Assembly: GCF_003594875.1 (NCBI RefSeq)
Contig: NZ_QZEY01000021.1
Coordinates: 62,001 to 126,000, forward strand
Source: Bailinhaonella thermotolerans
GTDB lineage: Bacteria > Actinomycetota > Actinomycetes > Streptosporangiales > Streptosporangiaceae
Direction of reading: 5' to 3'
DNA length: 64,000 bases
The position numbers were made by a program, and so were the translations under genes. Shown one piece after another: positions 1-8,433 of this stretch. A model generated the notes under the pieces. The model was not told the origin of the DNA, did no database searches, and saw only the letters and a list, made by a program, of their open reading frames with translations. The first letter of the stretch is position 1. Every line of letters starts with the position of its first letter.

Positions 1-1
1 C

Positions 2-985
2 CGCGAGGCCCGCGTGGACTTCGGCCTCAAGGACATCAACGAGCTGTCCCAGCGCGTGCCCTGCGTCTGCAAGGTCGCCCCGGCCACCGCGAAGTACCAC
101 GTCGAGGACGTCCACCGCGCCGGGGGCATCCCCGCGATCCTCGGCGAGCTCGACCGCGCGGGCCTGCTCAACCGCGACGTGCGCACGATCCACTCGGCCA
201 CGCTCGGCGAGTTCCTCGACAAGTGGGACCCGAAGTCGCCGAATGTGCTCCCCGAGGCGATCGAGCTCTGGCACGCCGCCCCCGGCAACAAGCGCACGAT
301 CAAGGCCTACTCGCAGGAGGCCCGCTGGGAGAGCCTCGACCTCGACCGCGAGCAGGGCTGCGTCCGCTCCGTCGAGCACGCCTACACCAAGGACGGCGGC
401 CTCGCCGTCCTCTACGGCAACCTCGCCCCCGAGGGCGCGATCGTCAAGACCGCCGGGGTCGAGGAGGAGCTGTGGCGCTTCTCCGGCCCGGCCCGCGTCT
501 TCGAGTCCCAGGAGGACACGGTGGACGCGATCCTGGCGAACCACGTCAAGCCGGGCGACGTGGTGATCGTGCGCTACGAGGGCCCCAAGGGCGGCCCGGG
601 CATGCAGGAGATGCTCTACCCGACGAGCTTCCTCAAGGGCAAGGGCCTGGGCAAGGCGTGCGCGCTGATCACCGACGGCCGCTTCTCCGGCGGGACCTCG
701 GGCCTGTCCATCGGGCACGCCTCCCCCGAGGCGGCCGAGGGCGGCGTCATCGCCCTCGTCGAGGACGGCGACGCGATCGAGATCGACATCCCGAACCGCA
801 CCCTCCGCCTCGACGTCCCCGACGACGAGCTCGACGCCCGCAGGGAGCGCCTCCTCAAGGAGCTGAACGGCTACCGCCCCCGCGACCGCCGTCGCCCGGT
901 CAGCGCCGCCCTCCAGGCCTACGCCGCGCTGACCACGTCGGCCTCCACCGGAGCCTCCCGGGACCTGTCCCAGCTCTCCAGGTGA
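2..985 (+). CDS. ilvD: Dihydroxy-acid dehydratase, C-terminal part (5' end outside window)
   Basis: The reading frame is open from the first bases of the window, so the start lies upstream; about 327 residues remain of a protein that is usually 560-620 long. IlvD dehydrates 2,3-dihydroxy acids to 2-keto acids in valine, leucine and isoleucine synthesis, using an Fe-S cluster and Mg2+. The C-terminal signature [14 protein letters not shown] is visible near 680-720, followed by the typical EGG..ALVEDGD segment and the swivelling barrel domain. It is followed by two hairpins and stands as a complete gene end. The Edd (6-phosphogluconate dehydratase) branch of the family is the alternative, but the C-terminal motifs fit IlvD better. 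Confidence 0.93.
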   Translation, partial: REARVDFGLKDINELSQRVPCVCKVAPATAKYHVEDVHRAGGIPAILGELDRAGLLNRDVRTIHSATLGEFLDKWDPKSPNVLPEAIELWHAAPGNKRTIKAYSQEARWESLDLDREQGCVRSVEHAYTKDGGLAVLYGNLAPEGAIVKTAGVEEELWRFSGPARVFESQEDTVDAILANHVKPGDVVIVRYEGPKGGPGMQEMLYPTSFLKGKGLGKACALITDGRFSGGTSGLSIGHASPEAAEGGVIALVEDGDAIEIDIPNRTLRLDVPDDELDARRERLLKELNGYRPRDRRRPVSAALQAYAALTTSASTGASRDLSQLSR

Positions 986-989
986 ACCG

Positions 990-1056
990 GGGAGCCCCCG
1001 GGCTCCCGCCATCTCCATCCCGTACGGCTCGCGCCCGCCCCGGCGCGAGCCGTACG
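990..1056 (+). terminator. Double hairpin after ilvD
   Basis: Two adjacent stems: 990-997 pairs with 1000-1007, and a perfect 15-bp stem pairs 1021-1035 with 1042-1056 (6-nt loop). The second stem is built on CGTACGGCTCGCG. There is no T-run; high-GC actinomycetes often terminate without one. Confidence 0.6.
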
Positions 1057-1130
1057 GCGTTCCAGGGAACGGCACGGCAACGCAAGGGTCTTGCGGGGGG
1101 TTTCGGGCGGGGTTACGATCCCAATAACTC

Positions 1131-1147
1131 TTAGGAAACTTTCTTAA
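1131..1147. promoter_or_regulatory. 17-bp near-palindrome in the chitinase promoter region
   Basis: The site reads TTAGGAAACTTTCTTAA; 7 of 8 arm positions are symmetric about a central C. It is an AT-rich island about 145 bp upstream of the chosen chitinase start, inside a GC-rich leader (986-1292) that otherwise holds only the ilvD terminator. It is a candidate operator or activator site for chitin-degradation genes. The binding protein cannot be named from the sequence. Confidence 0.45.
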
Positions 1148-1292
1148 TAGAAACGTCGGCGCGAGGCACAATGGCGTGCACGAGCCCGCGAGCCGGAATC
1201 CGGGGCGAATGTGCAACCCGTCCCGGATTCCGCCGCCACGCGATCCGGTCGTTGCGTGGGTCCCCCAGTCCACCTCCTTTCCGGGAGCGATG

Positions 1293-2843
1293 ATGCGGCG
1301 CGGCCTACCCCTGTTCGCCCTCACCGGCCTTGCGGTCCTTCTCCTCTCCCTGCTCGTGCCCACAGGCGCCCACGCGGCGGCCTCGGCGACCGCCGTGTTC
1401 GCCAAGACCGCCGAGTGGGGCTCGGGCTTCGAGGGCAGGTACACGATCACCAACGGCACCGGGACGGCCATCAACGGCTGGTCCGTGGCCGTCGACATGC
1501 CCGCCGGCGGAACCGTCAGCTCCGCCTGGGACGCCACCGTCTCCCGCAGCGGGCAGCGCTTCACCTTCACCAACGTCGGCTGGAACGGCACCGTGGCCCC
1601 GGGGGCGAGCGTGAGCTTCGGCTTCATCGGCTCGCCCGGCTCCGCCGTGCCGTCGAACTGCACGCTCAACGGGCAGTCCTGCACCGGCACCGGCAACCCG
1701 GGGGCCCCGGGGCAGCCGGGGCCGGTGACCGCGACCGCCACGGACACCAGCGTCACCCTGAGCTGGGGGGCCTCCAGCGGGACCGTGACCGGGTACCGGG
1801 TCTACGAGGGCACCGCGCAGAGGGCGCAGGTCGCCGGCACCACCGCGACGATCGGCGGCCTGGCCGCCTGCGAGACCCACACCTACACCGTCAGGGCCTA
1901 CAACTCCTCCGGCGAGTCGGCGGGCCGGGACGTGACCGCCACCACCACCGGCTGCACGAACCCGCAGCCCGGCAAGATGCCCGGCGCGCCGTACCTCTAC
2001 ATGGGCTGGGGCAACCCGCCCAACCCCGGGACCGTCATGGACGCCACCGGGATCAAGTCGTTCACCATGGCGTTCATCCTGGCCAGCGGCGGCTGCAACC
2101 CCGCCTGGGACGGGCAGCGCCCGCTGACCGGCGGCCCGGACGCGCAGGCGATCTCCACGATCAAGGCCAAGGGCGGGAACGTGCAGATCTCCTTCGGCGG
2201 CTGGAGCGGCAACAAGCTCGGCCCCAACTGCTCGACCCCGCAGGCCTTCGCCGACGCCGTGCAGCGGGTGATCGACGCGGTCGGGCCCGCGGTTGTGGAC
2301 TTCGACATCGAGAACACCGACGAGTTCGAGAACTACACCGTCCAGGACCGGATCCTCAACGCGCTGAAGATCGTCAAGCAGCGCAACCCGGCCGTCAAGA
2401 TCGTGGTGACCTTCGGCACCACCACCCGCGGGCCCAACGCCCACGGCGTACGGCTGATCAACAGGTCGCGTGAGCTGGCCGTGCCCGTGGACAACTACAC
2501 GATCATGCCGTTCGACTTCGGCGGCACGGACATGTACCAGGACACGGTGAACGCCTCCGAGGGCCTGAAGAACGCCCTCAAGAGCGCCTTCGGGTGGACC
2601 GACGCCCAGGCGTACGCCCGCATGGGCATCTCCGGCATGAACGGGCTGTCCGACCAGCAGGAGCTGACCTCGCCCGCGACCTGGACCCGGATCCGGGACT
2701 GGGCCAAGGCCAGAGGGCTCACCCGGCTCGCCTACTGGGCCGTCAACCGCGACCGCCCCTGCCCCGGCGGCGGCGTCACCTCGCACTGCAGCGGCATCGC
2801 CCAGGCCGACTGGGAGTTCACCAAGATCACCGCAGGTTTCTGA
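1293..2843 (+). CDS. Secreted chitinase: CBM2, FnIII and GH18 domains
   Basis: Secreted endochitinase. A signal peptide (MRRGLPLFALTG... to AHA/AA) is followed by a CBM2 cellulose/chitin-binding module (about residues 30-130, with two Cys near its end). Next come one fibronectin type III domain (about 140-225) and a GH18 catalytic domain (about 235 to the end). The GH18 catalytic motif appears as VDFDIEN, with the Glu as acid/base. The start was placed at the second ATG of an ATG-ATG pair because GGGAG at 1283-1287 then has a 5-nt spacer; an upstream in-frame start at 1176 would put extra residues before the signal peptide and is unlikely. The LPMO gene follows 34 bp downstream, so the two probably form a chitin-degrading operon. 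Confidence 0.9.
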   Translation: MRRGLPLFALTGLAVLLLSLLVPTGAHAAASATAVFAKTAEWGSGFEGRYTITNGTGTAINGWSVAVDMPAGGTVSSAWDATVSRSGQRFTFTNVGWNGTVAPGASVSFGFIGSPGSAVPSNCTLNGQSCTGTGNPGAPGQPGPVTATATDTSVTLSWGASSGTVTGYRVYEGTAQRAQVAGTTATIGGLAACETHTYTVRAYNSSGESAGRDVTATTTGCTNPQPGKMPGAPYLYMGWGNPPNPGTVMDATGIKSFTMAFILASGGCNPAWDGQRPLTGGPDAQAISTIKAKGGNVQISFGGWSGNKLGPNCSTPQAFADAVQRVIDAVGPAVVDFDIENTDEFENYTVQDRILNALKIVKQRNPAVKIVVTFGTTTRGPNAHGVRLINRSRELAVPVDNYTIMPFDFGGTDMYQDTVNASEGLKNALKSAFGWTDAQAYARMGISGMNGLSDQQELTSPATWTRIRDWAKARGLTRLAYWAVNRDRPCPGGGVTSHCSGIAQADWEFTKITAGF

Positions 2844-2877
2844 CGCACCGGTTCCCGACGCGAAAGGAGCTACCCCC

Positions 2878-3603
2878 TTGCGAAGATTCGTCCTCTACGT
2901 ATCCCTGACCGTGCTCGCCGTCGGCGCCATGATCTTCTCCACCACGCCGGCGTACGCCCACGGCTACGTCTCCTCCCCGCCCAGCCGCCAGGCCAACTGC
3001 GCCCAGGGCAAGGTCCCCGACTGCGGCCCGATCATCTGGGAGCCGCAGAGCGTCGAAGGCCCCAAGGGCCAGCGCAACTGCCACGCCGGCGACGCCCGCT
3101 GGGCCCCGCTGAGCGACGAGAGCAAGCCCTGGCCCGCCACCCGGGTCGGGAACTCGGTCACCTTCACCTGGCGCCTCACCGCCGTGCACGCCACCACCAC
3201 CTGGGAGTACTACATCGGCAACACCCGGGTCGCCGTCTTCAACGAGGGCGGCAGGCGTCCCCCGAGCACGGTGACGCACCAGGTGAACCTCTCGGGCTAC
3301 AGCGGCCGCCAGAAGGTCCTGGCCATCTGGAACATCGCCGACACCCCGATGGCCTTCTACTCCTGCGTCGACCTGCAGATCGGCGCGGGCGACCCCGACC
3401 CCACGCCCACCCCGACCCCGACGCCCACCCCGACGCCGACCGACACCACTCCCCCGTCGGGCACCTGGGCCGCCGGCACGTCGTACGCCGTGGGCGCGCA
3501 GGTCACCTACGGCGGCGCCGCCTACCGCTGCCTCCAGGCCCACCGTTCCCAGGCGGGCTGGGAGCCGCCCAACGCCCCCGCCCTGTGGCAGAAGACCGGC
3601 TGA
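2878..3603 (+). CDS. AA10 lytic polysaccharide monooxygenase with C-terminal CBM5/12
   Basis: Copper enzyme that cleaves crystalline chitin oxidatively and boosts chitinases. The start is TTG with AAAGGAG upstream. The signal peptide ends ..TTPAYA and the mature protein begins with His (about residue 28), which is required for the copper histidine brace; the second brace His is near residue 104 (LTAVHATTTWEYY). After the AA10 domain there is a Pro-Thr linker encoded by a short tandem repeat near 3400-3440. A CBM5/12 chitin-binding domain follows, with WAAGTSYAVGAQVTYGG typical of that fold. It lies directly behind the GH18 chitinase and is probably co-transcribed with it. Confidence 0.93.
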   Translation: MRRFVLYVSLTVLAVGAMIFSTTPAYAHGYVSSPPSRQANCAQGKVPDCGPIIWEPQSVEGPKGQRNCHAGDARWAPLSDESKPWPATRVGNSVTFTWRLTAVHATTTWEYYIGNTRVAVFNEGGRRPPSTVTHQVNLSGYSGRQKVLAIWNIADTPMAFYSCVDLQIGAGDPDPTPTPTPTPTPTPTDTTPPSGTWAAGTSYAVGAQVTYGGAAYRCLQAHRSQAGWEPPNAPALWQKTG

Positions 3604-3627
3604 CCGGTTCACACCGGCCCCGATGCC

Positions 3628-3666
3628 GCCGTACGGCCCGCGCCCGCCTCGCGCGGGCCGTACGGC
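3628..3666. terminator. 16-bp perfect hairpin with GTACGG core
   Basis: Arm 3628-3643 pairs perfectly with 3651-3666 around a 7-nt loop, 25 bp after the LPMO stop. It belongs to the recurrent GTACGG stem family of this window and probably ends the chitinase-LPMO transcript. Confidence 0.7.
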
Positions 3667-3747
3667 CGTCCGGGCTTCATCCGGGTGACGCCGAAGCGAT
3701 GGGCGCGCGTGGCCGTTCCGCGACGCGCGGGAGGAAGAGTCGGGAAC

Positions 3748-4158
3748 GTGAGGCGTGACGGGCGGCGCGGCGGGATCTGGGTGGACCTCGGCCTGGTGGG
3801 GCTCACCCTGGTGTGGTTCGTGGGGACGCCCAGGCTCTTCTTCCACGCGGTCGCGGAAGGGCTGCGCGGGGCCCGGCTGCACGGGTTCGACGAGGCGTCG
3901 GCCCACGGGTATCTGGTGGCGGCCGCGGTCGTGCTCGTCGCCGCGCCAGCCTCCGCCGCGCTCGTGGCCGGGCTGGGCCGGCGGAAGTTCGCCGCCTGGG
4001 CGTACGGCCTGAGCGCGGCGGTCTGCCTGGCGCTGGTGATGGCGGTGCTCGCGCTCGGGCAGCGGGGGCGGGCGGACGACGCCGCACCGCGCTTCACGCC
4101 GCCGCCCGGCCACTGCGTGGAGCACAGCGGCGGCGACAACCGCTGCCCCGGCGGGTGA
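3748..4158 (+). CDS. Small membrane protein, three predicted helices
   Basis: A 136-residue protein I do not recognise. Three hydrophobic segments are visible (about residues 8-30, 55-78 and 83-105), followed by a short polar C-terminus containing two Cys (GHCVEH and NRCPGG), probably outside the membrane. GTG at 3748 was chosen because GGGAGGAAG lies about 10 nt upstream; an alternative GTG at 3685 adds a basic leader. It is convergent with the FmdB-type gene, the two stops being only a few bases apart. No function can be inferred. Confidence 0.6.
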   Translation: MRRDGRRGGIWVDLGLVGLTLVWFVGTPRLFFHAVAEGLRGARLHGFDEASAHGYLVAAAVVLVAAPASAALVAGLGRRKFAAWAYGLSAAVCLALVMAVLALGQRGRADDAAPRFTPPPGHCVEHSGGDNRCPGG

Positions 4159-4163
4159 CGGCG

Positions 4164-4370
4164 TCAGCCGCAGCAGCCTCCGCCGCAGCAACCGCCGCCT
4201 CCGGAGGGGGCGGGGGCGCCGGCCTTGCCGGTCATGGCGACCGTGGTCAGCAGCTTGACGGTGTCGTCGTGGCCCTCGGGGCAGGTCGCGGGCTCGCCGG
4301 ACTCGCTCATCGGACGGGTCAGCTCGAAGGTGGAGCCGCAGGCGCGGCACCTGTAGTCGTAGCGGGGCAT
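4164..4370 (-). CDS. FmdB-family zinc ribbon protein
   Basis: A 68-residue protein with the family opening MPRYDYRCRACG and a CxxC ... C-P-x-G-H zinc ribbon in the first 35 residues. It ends in a Gly/Cys-rich tail (GGGGCCGGGCCG) that is common in actinobacterial members. The family was named after FmdB and is usually called a putative regulatory protein; the molecular role is not established. The next gene upstream on this strand is the GlxA-like regulator, 19 bp away, so they may share a transcript. Confidence 0.85.
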   Translation of the reverse strand: MPRYDYRCRACGSTFELTRPMSESGEPATCPEGHDDTVKLLTTVAMTGKAGAPAPSGGGGCCGGGCCG

Positions 4371-4389
4371 GGGGAAAGGGTAACGCGGG

Positions 4390-5343
4390 TCAGCTCGCGC
4401 GGGCGAAGGCGCGGCGGTAGGCGTGCGGCGGGACGCCCACCTCGCGCGTGAAGTGCTCGCGGAGGGCGGCGGCCGTCGCGAACCCGCACTCGCGGGCGAC
4501 GGTCTCCACCGGGGCCGCGGTGGTCTCCAGGAGGGCCTGCGCCCGCCGTACCCGCTCCAGGGTGAGCCACCGCTGCGGCGTCATGGCCAGGGCGGCCCGG
4601 AAGCGGCGCAGCAGGGTGCGGCTGCTCGTGCCGGCCCGGCGGGCGAGGTCCTCGACCGACAGCGGCCCGGACAGGCGCTCCCTGGCCCAGTCCAGCAGCG
4701 GGGCGAGGCCGTCGCCGGGGGCGGCGGCGACGGGCAGGTCGACGTACTGCGCCTGGCCGCCCTCGCGGTGCGGGGGCACGACCACGCGGCGGGCGATCGC
4801 GGCGGCGACGGCCGCGCCGTGGTCCCGGCGGACGATGTGGAGGCACAGGTCGAGGGCGGCGGCGCTGCCGGCGGAGGTCAGGACGTCCCCCTCGTCCACG
4901 TAGAGCACGCTCGGGTCCACCCGGACGCGGGGATGGCGCCGGGCCAGCTCGGCGGCGTTCAGCCAGTGGGCGGTGGCGCGCCGCCCGTCCAGCAGCCCCG
5001 CCTCGGCCAGCACGAACGCCCCCGTGCAGATCGAGGCCACGCGTGCCCCGCGCTCGTGCGCGCGCCGCACGGCCTCGACGGCGCTCGCCGGGATCGGGGC
5101 GGCGGCGCTCTCGCAGGCGGCCACGATCACGGTGTCGGCCGCGACCAGGTCGTCCAGCCCGTACGGCGTGGCCACGCTGAAGCCGAACCCCGCCTCCACG
5201 CGAGGGTCCGGGGAGCAGGGGCGGAAGTCGTACCACTCGACGCCCAGGTGGGCCGAGCGGTCGCGGCCGAAGACCTCGAAGGGCACGGCCAGCTCGAACG
5301 GCGGCGTGCCGGGCAGGACGAGGAGCGCCACGGTGTGGGCCAT
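4390..5343 (-). CDS. GlxA/FtrA-type AraC-family regulator (DJ-1/PfpI + HTH)
   Basis: A 317-residue transcription factor. The N-terminal DJ-1/PfpI-like domain (about residues 5-170) carries the nucleophile-elbow motif SICTGAFVLAEAG. The C-terminal AraC double helix-turn-helix (about 215-310) contains the typical RRFRAALAMTPQRWL segment. Members of this group bind small amines or amino-acid derivatives and regulate neighbouring genes; that is family knowledge. It is divergent from an APC permease with only 72 bp between the starts, so the permease is its most likely target. Confidence 0.88.
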   Translation of the reverse strand: MAHTVALLVLPGTPPFELAVPFEVFGRDRSAHLGVEWYDFRPCSPDPRVEAGFGFSVATPYGLDDLVAADTVIVAACESAAAPIPASAVEAVRRAHERGARVASICTGAFVLAEAGLLDGRRATAHWLNAAELARRHPRVRVDPSVLYVDEGDVLTSAGSAAALDLCLHIVRRDHGAAVAAAIARRVVVPPHREGGQAQYVDLPVAAAPGDGLAPLLDWARERLSGPLSVEDLARRAGTSSRTLLRRFRAALAMTPQRWLTLERVRRAQALLETTAAPVETVARECGFATAAALREHFTREVGVPPHAYRRAFARAS

Positions 5344-5415
5344 GTCGGAAATCTAGCGGTAGTTGGCGAATCCGTCACTGTCGCCGGGTGCGCGGAGATC
5401 ACACACTCGTGCCTC

Positions 5416-6684
5416 ATGAGTCGTCTCACCGTCGCCCAGGGAACCGCCCTCTACGTCGGAGCCGTGCTCGGCACCGGCGTGCTCGCCCTGCCGGGGCTGG
5501 CCGCCGGGATCGCGGGGCCGGCGTCACTGCTGGCCTGGGCCGCGCTGGTGGTGATGTCGGTCCCGCTGGCGGCCGTGTTCGCGGCGCTGGGCGGCAGGTA
5601 TCCCGACGCGGGCGGGGTCGCGACGTTCGCCGAGCGGGCGTTCGGGCGGCCGGCGGCCACCGTGACCGGGTGGTGGTTCTACCTCGTGGTGCCGATCGGG
5701 GTGCCCGCGCTGGGGATGTTCGGCGGGGCGTACGTCGCCTCGGCCGTGGGCGGGGGCCGCGCGGTCACGCTCGTGACCGCCGGGGTGCTGGTCGCGGTGG
5801 CGCTGGGCGCGAACTGGGGCGGCCTGCGGGTGTCGGGCCGGCTCCAGCTCGCGCTGATGGGCGTCCTGGCCGCGCTGCTGGTCGTCACGATCGTGGTCTC
5901 GGCCCCGCACGCGCGGGTGGAGAACCTGACCCCGTTCGCGCCGTACGGCCTTTCGGCGGTCGCGCCGGCGATGGCGCTCCTGCTCTGGTCGTTCAACGGG
6001 TGGGAGGCGATGGCCCAGCTCTCGGGGGAGTTCGCCGACCCGGCGCGGGACATCCGGCGGGCTACGGCCGCCGCGCTCGTGATCGTGGGCGTGCTCTACC
6101 TGGGCGTGGCCGCCACCAGCGTGCTCGTGCTGGGGCCCGGGGCCGGGCGCACCGACGCGCCGCTCGCGGTCATGCTGGCGCGGGCGCTGGGCTCCTCCGC
6201 CCAGCACGCGGCGGCGATCGTCGCCGTGGTGATCACGCTGGGCCCGCTCAACGCCTACCTGGCCTCGGCGGCCAGGCTCGGGGCCGCCCTCGGCCGCGAC
6301 CGCGCCCTGCCGTCCTGGCTGGCCCGGGGCGGTCGGGCCGGTGAGGTGCCGCGCCGCAGCCTGGCCGTGCTCGCCGCGGGCACCGTCCTGGTCTTCGCCG
6401 GGGCGGCGGGGTTCGGCTGGAGCGCGGACCGGCTCGTGCTGATCGCCACCGCGTTCCTCGTCGCGACGTACGCCATGGGCATGGCGGCCGCGCTGCGCCT
6501 GCTCCCCCGCTACCGGGCCGGGTGGTGGGCGGCCCTGGCCGGGCTGCTGTTCGAGCTGGGCCTGCTGGCCATCGGCGGGTGGCACGTCCTCGGGCCGCTC
6601 GCGGTGGCCGCCGCCGCGCTCGTGTCGGAGCGGCTCCGCCGTACCGAGGGGGCGGCCGCGCGGGAGCCGTACCGTGTGGGGTGA
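5416..6684 (+). CDS. APC-superfamily amino acid permease (YjeH-like)
   Basis: A 422-residue integral membrane protein with about 12 helices. The N-terminus contains the APC signature GAVLGTGVLALPG, as in YjeH-type exporters of methionine and branched-chain amino acids. It also has the conserved SFNGWEAMAQLSGEFADP segment near residue 195. ATG at 5416 was chosen because the signature then falls about 15 residues from the N-terminus; the open frame upstream is antisense to the regulator. Divergence from a GlxA-type regulator suggests substrate-induced expression. Export rather than import is inferred from the YjeH resemblance only. Confidence 0.82.
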   Translation: MSRLTVAQGTALYVGAVLGTGVLALPGLAAGIAGPASLLAWAALVVMSVPLAAVFAALGGRYPDAGGVATFAERAFGRPAATVTGWWFYLVVPIGVPALGMFGGAYVASAVGGGRAVTLVTAGVLVAVALGANWGGLRVSGRLQLALMGVLAALLVVTIVVSAPHARVENLTPFAPYGLSAVAPAMALLLWSFNGWEAMAQLSGEFADPARDIRRATAAALVIVGVLYLGVAATSVLVLGPGAGRTDAPLAVMLARALGSSAQHAAAIVAVVITLGPLNAYLASAARLGAALGRDRALPSWLARGGRAGEVPRRSLAVLAAGTVLVFAGAAGFGWSADRLVLIATAFLVATYAMGMAAALRLLPRYRAGWWAALAGLLFELGLLAIGGWHVLGPLAVAAAALVSERLRRTEGAAAREPYRVG

Positions 6685-6719
6685 GACCGGGCCGGGCGCG
6701 GGCGCGCCCGGGCCGGGCG

Positions 6720-7232
6720 TCAGGCGGCGGTCTGTCCGAGGTAGGGCACCCAGAGGGGGTCACCGTCGCCGCCGAGGGCGCCGATGAGCCGCCAGTGGGC
6801 GCCGCGTGGCACCACCGGGGCGACGCGCAGCGTCCACCCCAGCTCCTCCAGCAGTCGGTCGGCCTTGCGGTGGTTGCAGGCGCGGCAGGAGGCGACGCAG
6901 TTCTCCCAGGTGTGGGGGCCTCCCCGGGACCTCGGGACCACGTGGTCGATCGTCTCGGCGCGGTGGCCGCAGTAGGCGCAGCGGAAGTCGTCGCGCCGCA
7001 TCAGCGCGGCCCGGGTGAGCGGGATGCGCGAGCGGTAGGGGATCTTGATGTAGCGGCGCAGGCGGATCACCGACGGCACGTCCACGGCCCGGGTCGCCGA
7101 GTGCAGCACGGCGCCCCGCCCGTCGCGGTGGACGACGTCGGCCTTCTCCCGCAGCACGAGGACGACGGCCCGGCGCAGCGAGAGCGTGGTGAGAGGTTCG
7201 TAGGTGGCGTTGAGGAGCAGGACCTGGCGCAT
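6720..7232 (-). CDS. HNH endonuclease
   Basis: A 170-residue protein of the common actinobacterial HNH family. It opens MRQVLLLNATYEPL and carries a zinc-binding CAYCG ... CRACN pair around the HNH core DHVVPRSRGG. ATG at 7232 matches the usual family start and has GAGGGG 7 nt upstream; a GTG immediately before it is equally readable. The genes around it give no phage or intein context, so it is probably a housekeeping member of unknown substrate. It is divergent from the lipoprotein gene at 7579. Confidence 0.87.
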   Translation of the reverse strand: MRQVLLLNATYEPLTTLSLRRAVVLVLREKADVVHRDGRGAVLHSATRAVDVPSVIRLRRYIKIPYRSRIPLTRAALMRRDDFRCAYCGHRAETIDHVVPRSRGGPHTWENCVASCRACNHRKADRLLEELGWTLRVAPVVPRGAHWRLIGALGGDGDPLWVPYLGQTAA

Positions 7233-7578
7233 CACGAGACCCCTCGCGAGCGCGCCACCGCGCGGGCGGCCGAGCACACTGGGAGAGGGGTCGCGCCGAG
7301 GCGCGACCCGGCTGGTGGCCCGCAGTCACGCGGTCCGGGCGCATCCGTCACGTAGACCTCCGCCGGAAGGCCTGCGGACCGATCGCCGCAGTGGCCGTCC
7401 TTACTTCAAGTGTGACCTCTGGATCGCCCCTGCCGCCACCCCAATTCGCGGTGGCCTCAGCGGCGTCATCCCCCTGATACCCACCTGCCCGCCTTCCGAC
7501 GCCACCTGATCCACTCGCCCCTTTTCCCCGCTCCGCATACCATGACGCGGTTTCCCACGAATCAGCACAGAAGGCGGC
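7233..7578. other. Divergent intergenic region with 10-bp inverted repeat
   Basis: 346 bp between divergent genes, without a credible ORF. A perfect inverted repeat (7288-7297 with 7300-7309, GGGTCGCGCC/GGCGCGACCC) lies about 55 bp upstream of the HNH start. It may be an operator or a terminator-like hairpin for antisense transcription. Confidence 0.4.
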
Positions 7579-8331
7579 ATGCCGACACCCACACCCCTCC
7601 GAGGCGGCCTCGCCGTTCTCCTCCTGACCGGGCTCGCGGCCTGCGGTTCGCCGACGTCCGGGGCAGGCGCTCCCCCGCCCTCCGCGCTCCCGACCGCCCC
7701 CGCGGACGCCTCCCCTCAGCAGCTCTCGGCCCTGCTGGCCGACCGCATGGACCGGTACCGGAGCTTCCGGTTGCACCTCACCACGGACCACAAGGGCGGG
7801 AAGCGGGTCGTCTACGACATGGCCGTGGACAGAAGGGGCGCGCACCCGCTGATCGACGCGAAGATCTCCCTGTCGGACGGCCCGCGCCTCCGGGTCGTCC
7901 TGACCGCGACGCACAGCTACACCGACCCCGGCGCGTCCGGCGCCCGGTGGATCAAGAACTCACTGACGGGCGACGGCCCGGGCGCCCGCCTTGATCGGGC
8001 CCTGGCCGACAAACTGCTCTACGCGATCGAGGCGAGCGGCGATCGCCGCACGCTCGGGAGCGGGCGGGTCACCTCGACGATGCGCGTGGCGCGCGGGAGC
8101 GGCCACGAACACCGGTACATCGTCCAGGTCGCTCCCGAGGCGGCCCGGCGGAGCGGCGTCCGCGAGTACGAACTCTGGGTGGACCGGCGCGGTGAGCCCC
8201 TGCGGCTGGCCCTGATCCCGGTCGGCCCCGACGGGCCGAAGCGGTGGGACCTCACCTTCTCCGGCTGGGGGCAGGGCGCGGTCGCGGATCCGCCGGCGGG
8301 AAAGATCCACGATCTAAGCCGCAAACCATAA
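7579..8331 (+). CDS. Secreted lipoprotein, LppX/LprG-like
   Basis: A 250-residue protein with a lipoprotein signal (lipobox LAAC near residue 21) followed by a Ser/Pro/Ala-rich linker. The domain resembles the LppX/LprAFG (DUF1396) half-barrel fold: QLSALLADRMDRYRSF at the start and a YELWVDRRGEPLRL strand pair near the C-terminus. It shares this architecture with the next gene, so the two look like diverged duplicates. Related mycobacterial proteins carry lipids across the periplasm; the ligand here is unknown. Confidence 0.72.
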   Translation: MPTPTPLRGGLAVLLLTGLAACGSPTSGAGAPPPSALPTAPADASPQQLSALLADRMDRYRSFRLHLTTDHKGGKRVVYDMAVDRRGAHPLIDAKISLSDGPRLRVVLTATHSYTDPGASGARWIKNSLTGDGPGARLDRALADKLLYAIEASGDRRTLGSGRVTSTMRVARGSGHEHRYIVQVAPEAARRSGVREYELWVDRRGEPLRLALIPVGPDGPKRWDLTFSGWGQGAVADPPAGKIHDLSRKP

Positions 8332-8433
8332 TGAATCCCCTATGTCCTGGGAATTCACTGACATCGGCACGATCTTTGGGTGATTTCGCTAGCATGGCCC
8401 GGCTTACGCAAGCCTTATACGAGGGGATTTTTC

